A stretch of DNA of 64,000 bases, taken from NCBI GenBank assembly GCA_026002975.1, contig BPGJ01000004.1, positions 124,001-188,000 on the forward strand, given 5' to 3'. Shown here piece by piece: positions 57,161 to 64,000 of this stretch. A program made the translations under genes and the position numbers. The notes beneath the pieces are model-generated. The model was not told where the DNA came from, did not search any database, and worked only from the letters and a program-made list of their open reading frames with translations. Source of the stretch: Acidimicrobiia bacterium. GTDB lineage: Bacteria; Actinomycetota; Acidimicrobiia; Spongiisociales; ZC4RG35. The stretch's first letter is position 1; every line of letters begins with the position of its first letter.

Positions 57161-60100
57161 GTGCGTACCTCCAAATCGAGTTTCAGGATTCTGAGATGCC
57201 ACTCGAGCGTTGTCCCGAGGATCCCTGAGACCGCCGCATCCACTAGGGCATCCAGCTCCGGGGGTCTCGCTTCCAGGTGATTGGCGAGCACCGAGCGCGC
57301 AAGGGACGCCCACGCCGCCGACCCGTCGCGCGAAGTAACCTCGCCCGCATTCCATCGCTCCCGGGCATCCGCCAAGGCTCCCCATGCCCCACGTAATGCC
57401 GTGACACTCGGCGCCGTGCGACAGAGCAGATCCCAGATCTCCCACAGCCGCCGCCATTCCGACAGGTAGCGCAGTTCGGCGGACTCGAACCGCCGGGCCG
57501 TGCTGTCGAGGAAGACGATCGCGAGTCGGCTCGGCGCGACCGCCACGCCATCGCCGGGGGCGAGATCGGCGACGTGCCGGTAGAGTTGTGCTTCCCGATC
57601 TGTCGACGCTGGTCTCGTGAAGTCTCGTGAGTGGCGCTCAATCCGGTCGGTCACAGCGACGTAGGGGTAGTGGTCGTCGGCTCGCCCGTCGGGAAGCGCA
57701 ATCGGAGCCGTCACCAGCTCGTGCGCACCGTCCGGTCGCGCCAACACCAGAGCGGCAACGCCGTCTCGCACATGCGACTCGACGACCCGCCACCGTTCTT
57801 TGCCGCCCCGGGAAAGGTCGGCCTCCACGTTCCTGGCCGCCTCGATGACCGCCTGAAAAGGCGTCATCCGCGGAAAAGCGACGATGCCGACGTGGAGGGG
57901 CATCCGATCCCAGACGCGGCCGAATTCCTCCCCCCACTTCGCCACCGCCGCGTCGACACACGGTCCGGCGGCGCTCAGGGGGACGAGGACACGGAACCGC
58001 ACCGGACTGCGGTCGAGGACGATCAACGGCGCGTAGGCACCCAATCCGGCAGGCTCCGAGACACTGCCGACCTTGAGTGTGCGGGTCCGTCCGTCGTCGC
58101 CCTTCATCTGCCACTCGATCCCTCGCAGGTCCTCGCGCCGCTGCTCGGGCCGAAGCACGCGGGCCACATTGCAAACAGTGAGGAAGTCGTTGCTCCCTGC
58201 CCGGTAGAGCAACTCCAGCGGGGCATCGTTCCAGCGGGTCGAATACGTCTCGCGATCCTGCCAACCCGTTGCGCTATCTCCGGTTGGCTCGAGGACCAGC
58301 CGGCGCGTGCGCCAGCGGTTGGCGTGTGCCGCAACCGCTTCGCGGAAGATTGGAAGCAGCTCGTCGAAAAAGCCCTCGGCCGTCCGCCAAAAGCGGTACA
58401 CACGCCCAGGCGAGGCGTTCTTCCGAAAGAGCTGGTGGAGGAGCCAGCGAGCGCGGACATCGTCTTGGCCCTCCGTCTCGTTCCAGCTCGGTGCATCCGC
58501 GCGGTCCCAGACGATCTTGTCGTAGAGGCTTTCCCAGCTCGAGTCGTGCTGAACGCCGTCCTGAAGCCCCCGGAGGACAACATCCTGGTTCGCTTCGTTC
58601 CAATCCTTGGCCAAAGACCCCTGCACGTGCGCGAGAAGCTCTTCTCGGGCCTCTCCTGGGTCAATCGGGTTATCCACAGGATCTTGCTTTCTTGGATTCT
58701 TGTAGAGCACCGGATTGAACCGTCGCCACGCCGCGATGCTCTGCGCCCGCAGCGAGTCCACTCGCGACCCGTCGAGCCACGGCTCGAGATCGAAGCCGAA
58801 AGTGAGCAGAGCGACGCGGTCGTTGTCGTCGGCCAGTTCGGTGATCCAGATCGTGTCCGCCCCCTCTTTCAGCCATGCGTCCAGGCGACCTTTCCGCCGT
58901 TCGCGACAGACATTGCATGGGCGCTGCTTGGGGTTTGCTTCCTCACCGCCGTGGCGACCAGCGCTGAAGCGCACCTGGCAGACGGGGCAGATATGCCCCT
59001 GCTGTTCGGTCGTCTCCGCGATGGGCCACGTCCGGTGAACAGAAACGGCTACCCGGTCGCGTGCCTTGGCCGCCTCGCGCGCCATCGAGATGACAGAGCG
59101 TGTGGATGTGGATAGATTGCACGATGGCGGAGTCTCGAACTTGCGGTTCTGGGCCAGCTCGTCGACCTGCTGCTCGATCCACTCGCGGAGTCTGTTCGCA
59201 GCTTCGTCGCCGAGGCTTCGGCCTTTCCTCTCTCCTTCGTCGTCAAACCTCTCACCGGGGAAGGTGAACGCCAGCACCTGGTCATCGCGATACAGAAGCG
59301 ATCCCACCGCCAGGTCTACCTCGATCAGGCGACGAACGTCGTCGAAGAACCGCTCGATTTGCATCTGGGCGCCGGTCCAGTCGCCGATGCGGACCGCCCG
59401 CGCCTCGTAGTGATCGGTGCCGAATCCGACGGTCAGTACCCGCCAGCGCGTCTGGGACTTGAGGTTTTGCCAGACATCCGCCGGCAGGTTCTGCAACAGG
59501 ACAATGCCCGCAACCGCGGACTTGAACAGCGCCGCGGCTACGTAGGATTGGTCCCAGAGGGTCACGTCATTATTCGGCAGCCGGGTCTCGGCGAGCGTGG
59601 ACTCGAACGCGCGCCGCAGCCAGCCGTGCTCGCCGATGGCTTCTTCCCGCCATGCCCACCAGGGCTGAACGGCGTCCGGCGGATTCGTGCCCAGTTCCTT
59701 GAGCTCGTCGAGGAGCGCACCAATCTGCTGAAGCAACTCTTGCCAGCCGCCGGGCCGGAGCACGTCGGGTGGATCCGCGAGCAGATTCCGAACGGGATGA
59801 CCAAAGGCGGTGGCCAGCCACATGTGCGTGGCGTCCTGTTCCAGGTAGGTGGAAATAGGCTCGCGAGGAATGTTCTTCTCGATCCCCGAGGCCATCGCGT
59901 GGCCAGCCTGGAGGCAGCCGACGAGGTTCTGAACAGACCGTCCCTCGTTATAGCGCCGGACGAATTCCACGAGGGAAGCGGGCCACGTGAGTGAGTTCGC
60001 CGTTCGCAGCCAGTCGAGACGGTCGCTCCATGAGGGATCCAGCTGCTCGTGCCATTGCTTTTCGTCGTATGACACTCCTGTGCCGCCGTGGGAGCGCAGG

Positions 60101-60213
60101 AAATCTGGGTGCGCCTTGCCGGCCATGTGCAGCCAGCCGATGGCCTCGCAGCCGAGCAGCAGGGGTCGATGTTCCCGAAGCACCTTCGCCATGTCCGCAC
60201 CGGAGCAGGTCAT
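57157..60213 (-). CDS. csx11: Csx11, Cas10-like large subunit of a type III-C-like effector
   Basis: A 1018-residue protein. The N-terminus LLLGCEAIGWLHMAGKAHPD and helical part lack an HD-nuclease motif. Four Cys (409, 412, 433, 436; CPVC and CNVC) form the zinc finger in the middle. It is followed by LTFGFDLEPWLDGSRVDSLR, the Csx11 counterpart of a Palm element. Around residues 735-790 lies VWDRMPLHVGIVAFPRMTPF, then VFLDSTARRFESAELRYLSE. I find no GGDD or GGDE, so cyclic oligoadenylate synthesis is not expected. In the complex Csx11 takes the Cas10/Cmr2 place. An alternative start is the Met at 60192. Translationally coupled on both sides. Confidence 0.87.
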   Translation of the reverse strand: MTCSGADMAKVLREHRPLLLGCEAIGWLHMAGKAHPDFLRSHGGTGVSYDEKQWHEQLDPSWSDRLDWLRTANSLTWPASLVEFVRRYNEGRSVQNLVGCLQAGHAMASGIEKNIPREPISTYLEQDATHMWLATAFGHPVRNLLADPPDVLRPGGWQELLQQIGALLDELKELGTNPPDAVQPWWAWREEAIGEHGWLRRAFESTLAETRLPNNDVTLWDQSYVAAALFKSAVAGIVLLQNLPADVWQNLKSQTRWRVLTVGFGTDHYEARAVRIGDWTGAQMQIERFFDDVRRLIEVDLAVGSLLYRDDQVLAFTFPGERFDDEGERKGRSLGDEAANRLREWIEQQVDELAQNRKFETPPSCNLSTSTRSVISMAREAAKARDRVAVSVHRTWPIAETTEQQGHICPVCQVRFSAGRHGGEEANPKQRPCNVCRERRKGRLDAWLKEGADTIWITELADDNDRVALLTFGFDLEPWLDGSRVDSLRAQSIAAWRRFNPVLYKNPRKQDPVDNPIDPGEAREELLAHVQGSLAKDWNEANQDVVLRGLQDGVQHDSSWESLYDKIVWDRADAPSWNETEGQDDVRARWLLHQLFRKNASPGRVYRFWRTAEGFFDELLPIFREAVAAHANRWRTRRLVLEPTGDSATGWQDRETYSTRWNDAPLELLYRAGSNDFLTVCNVARVLRPEQRREDLRGIEWQMKGDDGRTRTLKVGSVSEPAGLGAYAPLIVLDRSPVRFRVLVPLSAAGPCVDAAVAKWGEEFGRVWDRMPLHVGIVAFPRMTPFQAVIEAARNVEADLSRGGKERWRVVESHVRDGVAALVLARPDGAHELVTAPIALPDGRADDHYPYVAVTDRIERHSRDFTRPASTDREAQLYRHVADLAPGDGVAVAPSRLAIVFLDSTARRFESAELRYLSEWRRLWEIWDLLCRTAPSVTALRGAWGALADARERWNAGEVTSRDGSAAWASLARSVLANHLEARPPELDALVDAAVSGILGTTLEWHLRILKLDLEVRT

Positions 60214-61151
60214 GCCGTTGTCTCCTCTGCTCCCAACAGGTCGCCCAGTCTCGCTTTCACGCCCTCGAGGCTGCCGCTATGGGAGGTCTTACCGCTGCGG
60301 ACCAGCCACTTGTCCACCTTCGCCAGGCCCCATCCCGCGGTCCGCTTGGCGGAGAATCCGTACACACTCAGAAGCTTGTCGGTCGCATCAAGCAGGGTGC
60401 CGAGTGCGTGCTGCGGATCGATGCCGTCCTCAGGGACTTGACGGGGCAGCGGCGCGTAGAGAAGCTTCAGAGTCGCTTTGACGCCCCGCGGCACGACCTC
60501 GTAGTAAATCGGCTGGGTCCCGGCCCTGGTCTTGCGGCTGTGGGGGTTGATCACCTCGAAGCCGATCTTCCCGAACCATGTGGGGTAGAAGGCGAGGGCC
60601 CCCCGCTGGAAGTCGTCGCTTGCGCCCTTCTCGTTGCCGAAGAGATGGAGGACCTCTGCCTGCGCCTGCTGCCGTTGGTTCTCGTCTTTGAGGGGTGCGG
60701 GGCCGATCAAACCCGTCGTCATTTCCAAGGACCACCGCAGCAAGCCCTTCCAGCTCGCCGCGGACATGAACGGAACGCCGAAGACGTGTTCCTTCCGCAC
60801 GGGGTTGTCGAGGACGTGGAAGGAGCGGTCGTCCTTGGAATACCAGGGCGTCTGCAAACTGAAGGTAACCTCGATTGCAAGCCAGCCTCGCGGCAAAACG
60901 CCGGGCTGGGGGTCAAGGAACGACGCGAGCTCGCCAGGCAGGGCTAAGTGGGCAGATTCAGCGCCCTTCATGTAGGAGTTGCGCGCGTCGTTCTTTATCC
61001 GTCTTCCGGCTCTCTGGTCGCTCTCCAGTTCCCCCTTGACGAACCAAGACGTACAGCCATCGACAAAGCCGCTGGCAAGCCCGGCCGGAAGCCGGACCGT
61101 CGCTGGACATTCCCACTGGCTGGCGAGCTCGGCGTAGAGATCGAAACTCAT
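60210..61151 (-). CDS. RAMP-superfamily CRISPR effector subunit (Cmr6/Cas7-like position)
   Basis: About 313 residues. After a helical start (SFDLYAELASQWECPATVRL) comes the RAMP core: LAIEVTFSLQTPWYSKDDRS, then NPVRKEHVFGVPFMSAASWK with GLLRWSLEM. The C-terminus has a Gly-rich loop (YGFSAKRTAGWGLAKVDKWL). A motif of 'f.vp...assWKGlLRw' is shared with Cas7-type subunits that bind crRNA. Since cmr1, cmr4 and cmr5 are identifiable elsewhere, this is the best Cmr6-like candidate, placed directly before csx11. Start chosen at the ATG overlapping the cmr1 stop; an open upstream extension was rejected. Confidence 0.72.
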   Translation of the reverse strand: MSFDLYAELASQWECPATVRLPAGLASGFVDGCTSWFVKGELESDQRAGRRIKNDARNSYMKGAESAHLALPGELASFLDPQPGVLPRGWLAIEVTFSLQTPWYSKDDRSFHVLDNPVRKEHVFGVPFMSAASWKGLLRWSLEMTTGLIGPAPLKDENQRQQAQAEVLHLFGNEKGASDDFQRGALAFYPTWFGKIGFEVINPHSRKTRAGTQPIYYEVVPRGVKATLKLLYAPLPRQVPEDGIDPQHALGTLLDATDKLLSVYGFSAKRTAGWGLAKVDKWLVRSGKTSHSGSLEGVKARLGDLLGAEETTA

Positions 61152-62143
61152 CGCGTCCCTCCAGCGCTGAGAAGTCGCGCCAAAATCGCCCCGCCGTCGA
61201 GGAACTCGTCGTCTCCTAGATCTTTCCATGCTTTGTACTTCAAACGCTGCCGCATTTCACCGAGGTTGTCCGTCGACGGCACGAAGCCGAAGGTGCGCCT
61301 TGCGGATTCGGGATATTTGAAGCTGAATACCTTCTTGCTCTCGCGTTGGTGACCTGCGAGCCACTTTTCGAGATCGCTTGCGCCTGTGCGAAGATGTCGT
61401 CCCTGGTTCTTTGGTTCTTTACGGCCGACGACTCGGTTGAAGCTACTTTTGTCAGTGCTCTGCCGCGCTAGGTACCGTCCCTTTACGTACCAGAAGTTTT
61501 CGAGCGACGCCCACCTGAACCCGTCGTGGTCGAGCGTGCGCCACTCTCGCGGCGAGACGTATTCCTCAAGTTTCTTCCGGGTCAACGAGGGAATCTTCTC
61601 CGGACGCTGCTGAATCTCGATCAACCCGTAGTCGTGATGAGCAGCATTGGCGCGACTCGGCTCATCGCTGGGCTTGAGAACCGTCTTCCCGCCGATGGCG
61701 CCGTAGTCAGCGATGAAGCGCAAGGTGAGGTCCAGCAAAGCCCACTCTTCGGGCTTCACCGGTCGGAGCTCGGTAAAGCGAAGCTTGAAGATGCCGTCAT
61801 CTTGGTCTTTCTTGATCTGCGCCACATGCACCTTTTCGTCCTTTTCCAAAACCTCGAAGCGAAACTTGCGCGCCCAGCCGGTGCAGCCGAAGAGTTCACA
61901 GACCACGCAGTGGCCGCGGTCCTGACACTCCGTTTGGGTCGGATCGCAAGCGCTGCTACCAAGCCCGCGCACGAGGACCTCGAACCACCAGCGGATCGAG
62001 CCGAGCAGACCAGTTGTAATGAGACGCTCGGGCACGATGCGCTCACGCAGCTGGCCGTTTCTCTCTTCGAGGCGTACGGATCCCGTCCAAATGTCGGTGA
62101 GCGCGATCAGCGTGTACGTGTGCGCGGAGGCCATCGGGCTCAT
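61148..62143 (-). CDS. cmr1: CRISPR RAMP protein Cmr1
   Basis: A 331-residue protein. The Cmr1 signature runs VPERLITTGLLGSIRWWFEV then LVRGLG, followed by Cys-rich CDPTQTECQDRGHCVVCELF and GCTGWARKFRFEV. A second conserved stretch is LLDLTLRFIADYGAIGGKT (the 'ygGiGar' type loop). In type III-B/III-C complexes Cmr1 caps the 3' side of the crRNA and controls target capture. The start at 62143 overlaps the methylase stop; Met at 62134 is possible. Intact. Confidence 0.88.
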   Translation of the reverse strand: MSPMASAHTYTLIALTDIWTGSVRLEERNGQLRERIVPERLITTGLLGSIRWWFEVLVRGLGSSACDPTQTECQDRGHCVVCELFGCTGWARKFRFEVLEKDEKVHVAQIKKDQDDGIFKLRFTELRPVKPEEWALLDLTLRFIADYGAIGGKTVLKPSDEPSRANAAHHDYGLIEIQQRPEKIPSLTRKKLEEYVSPREWRTLDHDGFRWASLENFWYVKGRYLARQSTDKSSFNRVVGRKEPKNQGRHLRTGASDLEKWLAGHQRESKKVFSFKYPESARRTFGFVPSTDNLGEMRQRLKYKAWKDLGDDEFLDGGAILARLLSAGGTR

Positions 62144-63495
62144 CCTCCTCCATCGAACAACGTCGGCTTGCGGTCTGCTGCCGCCATGCGCTTGCCCTCC
62201 GCGCGCAGCGTCGGGCGCTCGCCTAGCAGGGCGCTTACCAGTTTCCAGTATTCCAGATCGCGCGGGAGAACTTCGAAGAGAGCCTGCGCCAGTTTCCAGA
62301 AGGGACCGTCCTCCAGGAGGTCCCGTTCCGCGAGGTACGCGACCAGCTCACCGCGCTTCTCCTCCTTCCAGAGGAGCATGGGCCGGTGCAGCGCATCGAT
62401 GAGCGGCGGGGTCGGGTCTATGCCGAGTCCCCGGCGACCCGCCCGGTCTTCGAGGAGCGCCAGGCGGCACTTGGATCCGTTCACTATGAAGATGCCATGT
62501 CCGCGTGCAACCTCCATGGCGTTCTCCTCGGCGCCGCCGATCTGCACCACCAGCCGGGCGCCGTCCCAGGCCTGCTCCGCCGCGCCGTAGAGGTTCGCCC
62601 AGACGTAGTAGAGCGTCGAGAGGTGGTCGCGGCGGAACTCGCCGGCGATGGCATCGCGAGCCGCCTGGTTTGCGAGGTCCAGGAGTTCGGGAATGCCGAG
62701 GGGGGTGCCGTCCGCCTTCTCCACGCGCTCGTACTTGCCGAAGACGCCCACGGCCGGTCCGTAACAGGCGACGATGAGGTCCGCGCCGCGGAAGCCGTAA
62801 GACCAGAAGAGCTTGACGGACTCCTGGACAATCTGCTCGATCTCGTTGCGGACCTGCCTGAACGCCGGGGCGCTGCCGACGACGCGTGGGTGGCAGATGA
62901 CGGTGATGGAAGTTCGCAAGCCAGCCGATTTCTGAGCCCGCGGCCTATTCGCCATCTCCATCTCGATCGGCCACGTGGCGTCGATTGTCAGGCCGGCCGC
63001 GAAGGGACTCCGGATCAGCGCCGCCCACGCTTGGGTTTCCTGGTGGGCGAAGACGTGGGAGTACAGGCCGTTCGGCTTGGTGAGACGCCTGGCTTCGGCA
63101 AAATCCTGGGCGAGCTTGTCGGTGAGGTGCGGGTCGGCCGCTGCGCCGTCTCCTCCGTGGCGGTGCTTGAGCGCCGTCGCCTCGTCCGTCTTCGGTGTCA
63201 GCGGCGTCGCCATGGCTTCCAGGACCAGATCCCCGATGGCGCGCTTGAGCCACACATAGAAGAAGTCCGATAAATCAGTGTACGCCGCTTCGTCGCAATA
63301 GAGTGGATCGGTGACTGTCGTATCGACGCTGCCGTCTTCGAGCCTCAGCGCGGCCCCGTCGACGCGCGACACGCACCCCGGTACGGCTGCACCGTTGCTC
63401 TCACGAGCAAGGTACGCCTTGATCCAGTCGAGCTGGTTCAGAAACCCTCCCGTGACGCCGGAGAAGGGATTCGCCTCGGGGTAGTCCCATCTCAT
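62140..63495 (-). pseudogene. DUF1156 DNA adenine methylase, C-terminal half only
   Basis: The 451-residue frame begins MRWDYPEANPFSGVTGGFLN, which lies near the middle of full-length DUF1156 methylases (about 900-1000 residues). An in-frame TAA stands immediately before this ATG. The N-terminal part with the SAM-binding and WWARRP regions is absent. The catalytic motif that should be DPPY reads VTDPLYCDEAAYTDLSDFFY, so a Pro is replaced by Leu. LTPKTDEATALKHRHGG and YSHVFAHQETQAWAALI are otherwise conserved. Activity is doubtful. DUF1156 and DUF499 proteins together occur in the Hma-type defence system; here they bracket a Csx11 effector in one operon. Confidence 0.75.
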
Positions 63496-63675
63496 TTACA
63501 GACGGGAGCCCTCAAACAGCTGCTCGGTGGCCCGCTGAAGCTCGATTCTGTGCGGATTCGCGACGCTCCCTGGTCAACAGATCCGCACAGAAGGATCCAG
63601 CCCGCTCGCTGCGTCGGGTAGCAGAGCCCCGACATCGAGCTCATCCGAAGCGAACCTTCGCTACGAACTCTCTAC
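63496..63675. other. junction between the defence operon and the heliorhodopsin gene
   Basis: No intact gene is seen. On the minus strand a 25-codon stretch (TGA, then PGSVANPHRIELQRATEQLF, then EGSRL, TAA) ends directly before the methylase-fragment ATG and looks like the tail of a lost upstream gene. It also contains the 12-base inverted repeat. The plus-strand promoter of the heliorhodopsin gene should lie in 63600-63675, but I see no clear -35/-10. Confidence 0.4.
63546..63592. repeat. 12-base perfect inverted repeat
   Basis: TTCTGTGCGGAT (63546-63557) and ATCCGCACAGAA (63581-63592) are exact complements separated by 23 bases. There is no T-tract, so a terminator is unlikely. It marks the transition between the truncated methylase and the heliorhodopsin gene and may be a recombination scar, operator or remnant of a small mobile element. 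Confidence 0.6.
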
Positions 63676-64000
63676 ATGACACAACGAGACTCAAAATCGA
63701 GGCTGCGCCTATGGAACGCCGCCATGGGTGCTCTCCATGCTGTCCAGGGGATCCTGGTGGTTGCCCTGGCCAACGACTTCACCCTCCCGGTGATCGGCAC
63801 ATTCATGACCGGTCCTCCGGGTGTCGCCGACCCTGAGGTAACAAAGCTCGCCGACATCAGGCTGGCATGGGGTGTCGCCCTATTCCTGTTCCTGTCGGCG
63901 GCGGCGCACTTCATCATCTCGGCCCCGGGTGTCTACGGCTGGTATGAGCGGAACCTGGCGCTGAAACGCAACTATGCGAGGTGGATCGAATACTCGCTCT
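63676..64000 (+). CDS. heliorhodopsin, 5' part (runs off the window)
   Basis: The frame from ATG 63676 stays open to the end (108 residues). It reads WNAAMGALHAVQGILVVALA (helix 1), an outer loop FTLPVIGTFMTGPPG, helix 2 LAWGVALFLFLSAAAHFIIS, and helix 3 beginning RWIEYSL. His21, His78 and Glu105 line up with His23, His80 and the retinal counter-ion Glu107 of heliorhodopsin 48C12 with a constant offset of two. Heliorhodopsins are seven-helix retinal photoreceptors with the N-terminus inside, found in monoderm prokaryotes. The retinal Lys in helix 7 lies outside the window. The bases up to 63675 hold no other gene. Confidence 0.88.
   Translation, partial: MTQRDSKSRLRLWNAAMGALHAVQGILVVALANDFTLPVIGTFMTGPPGVADPEVTKLADIRLAWGVALFLFLSAAAHFIISAPGVYGWYERNLALKRNYARWIEYSL

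Noticed and set aside
57631-59115. 494-codon plus-strand open frame in the CRISPR island
   Set aside because: Antisense of csx11, which has recognisable zinc-finger and Palm-region motifs; no ribosome site or family motif on the plus strand.
54420-63660. CRISPR repeats within the Csx11 island
   Set aside because: No regularly spaced direct repeats were seen; the only notable repeat is the inverted repeat at 63546-63592.

Overview
The window comes from a GC-rich actinobacterium, most likely of class Acidimicrobiia. The signs are a CarD regulator, a mycothiol-type SigR/anti-sigma pair, a WS/DGAT acyltransferase, a DUF222-HNH protein, polythreonine linkers in secreted proteins, and the carD-ispF-cysS-rlmB and tilS-hpt-ftsH-fol-pan-lysS gene orders. 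A mannosyl-3-phosphoglycerate synthase suggests heat or salt stress adaptation. The class assignment is inference.

Layout. 1-5.6 kb: 5' part of a DUF222-HNH gene behind a LexA-type box, a nitrobindin-like protein, a membrane protein, an internally deleted glnA, an ornithine-cyclodeaminase/FAD-oxidoreductase pair and a NYN nuclease with LOTUS domains. 5.6-17.9 kb: histidine kinase, tRNA-Arg, WS/DGAT, MpgS, EamA transporter, CvpA-CAP fusion, AlaX, AI-2E-type transporter, LytR-C protein, two lipoproteins. 18-26 kb: P-type metal ATPase with a CopZ-like partner, tRNA-Thr, rlmB-cysS-ispF-carD, disA-radA. 26-37 kb: zinc-ribbon surface protein, P450, a complete BMP/Nup-type nucleoside ABC importer, Qng1-like protein, clpC. 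37-54.4 kb: prenyl synthase, degenerate receiver protein, lysS-coaX-panC-panG, folate operon (folE, folP, folB, folK fused to a membrane methyltransferase), ftsH, hpt, tilS, metalloprotease, sigma/anti-sigma pair, hydrolase, tRNA-Thr.

The most unusual region is 54.4-63.5 kb, immediately downstream of tRNA-Thr(CGT). Eight minus-strand genes, each joined to the next by a 4-base ATGA overlap, encode an intact Csx11-type (subtype III-C-like) CRISPR effector: Cmr1, a RAMP protein, Csx11, Cmr4, Cmr5 and a second RAMP protein. It is bracketed by the wreckage of two partners. Upstream is a 5'-truncated DUF1156 DNA methylase whose DPPY motif reads DPLY. Downstream is a DUF499 ATPase reduced to its first ~33 and last ~100 codons. 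No CRISPR array, cas6 or adaptation genes are in the window. Csx11 shows neither GGDD nor an N-terminal HD motif, while Cmr4 keeps the Asp expected for target-RNA cleavage. Just beyond the right edge a heliorhodopsin gene begins and runs off the window.

Caution: between about 2 and 36 kb many housekeeping genes (clpC, cysS, rlmB, radA, carD, ispF and others) carry single-base frameshifts, whereas 37-63.5 kb has none that I can see. Most of these are probably sequencing indels and should not be read as gene decay.
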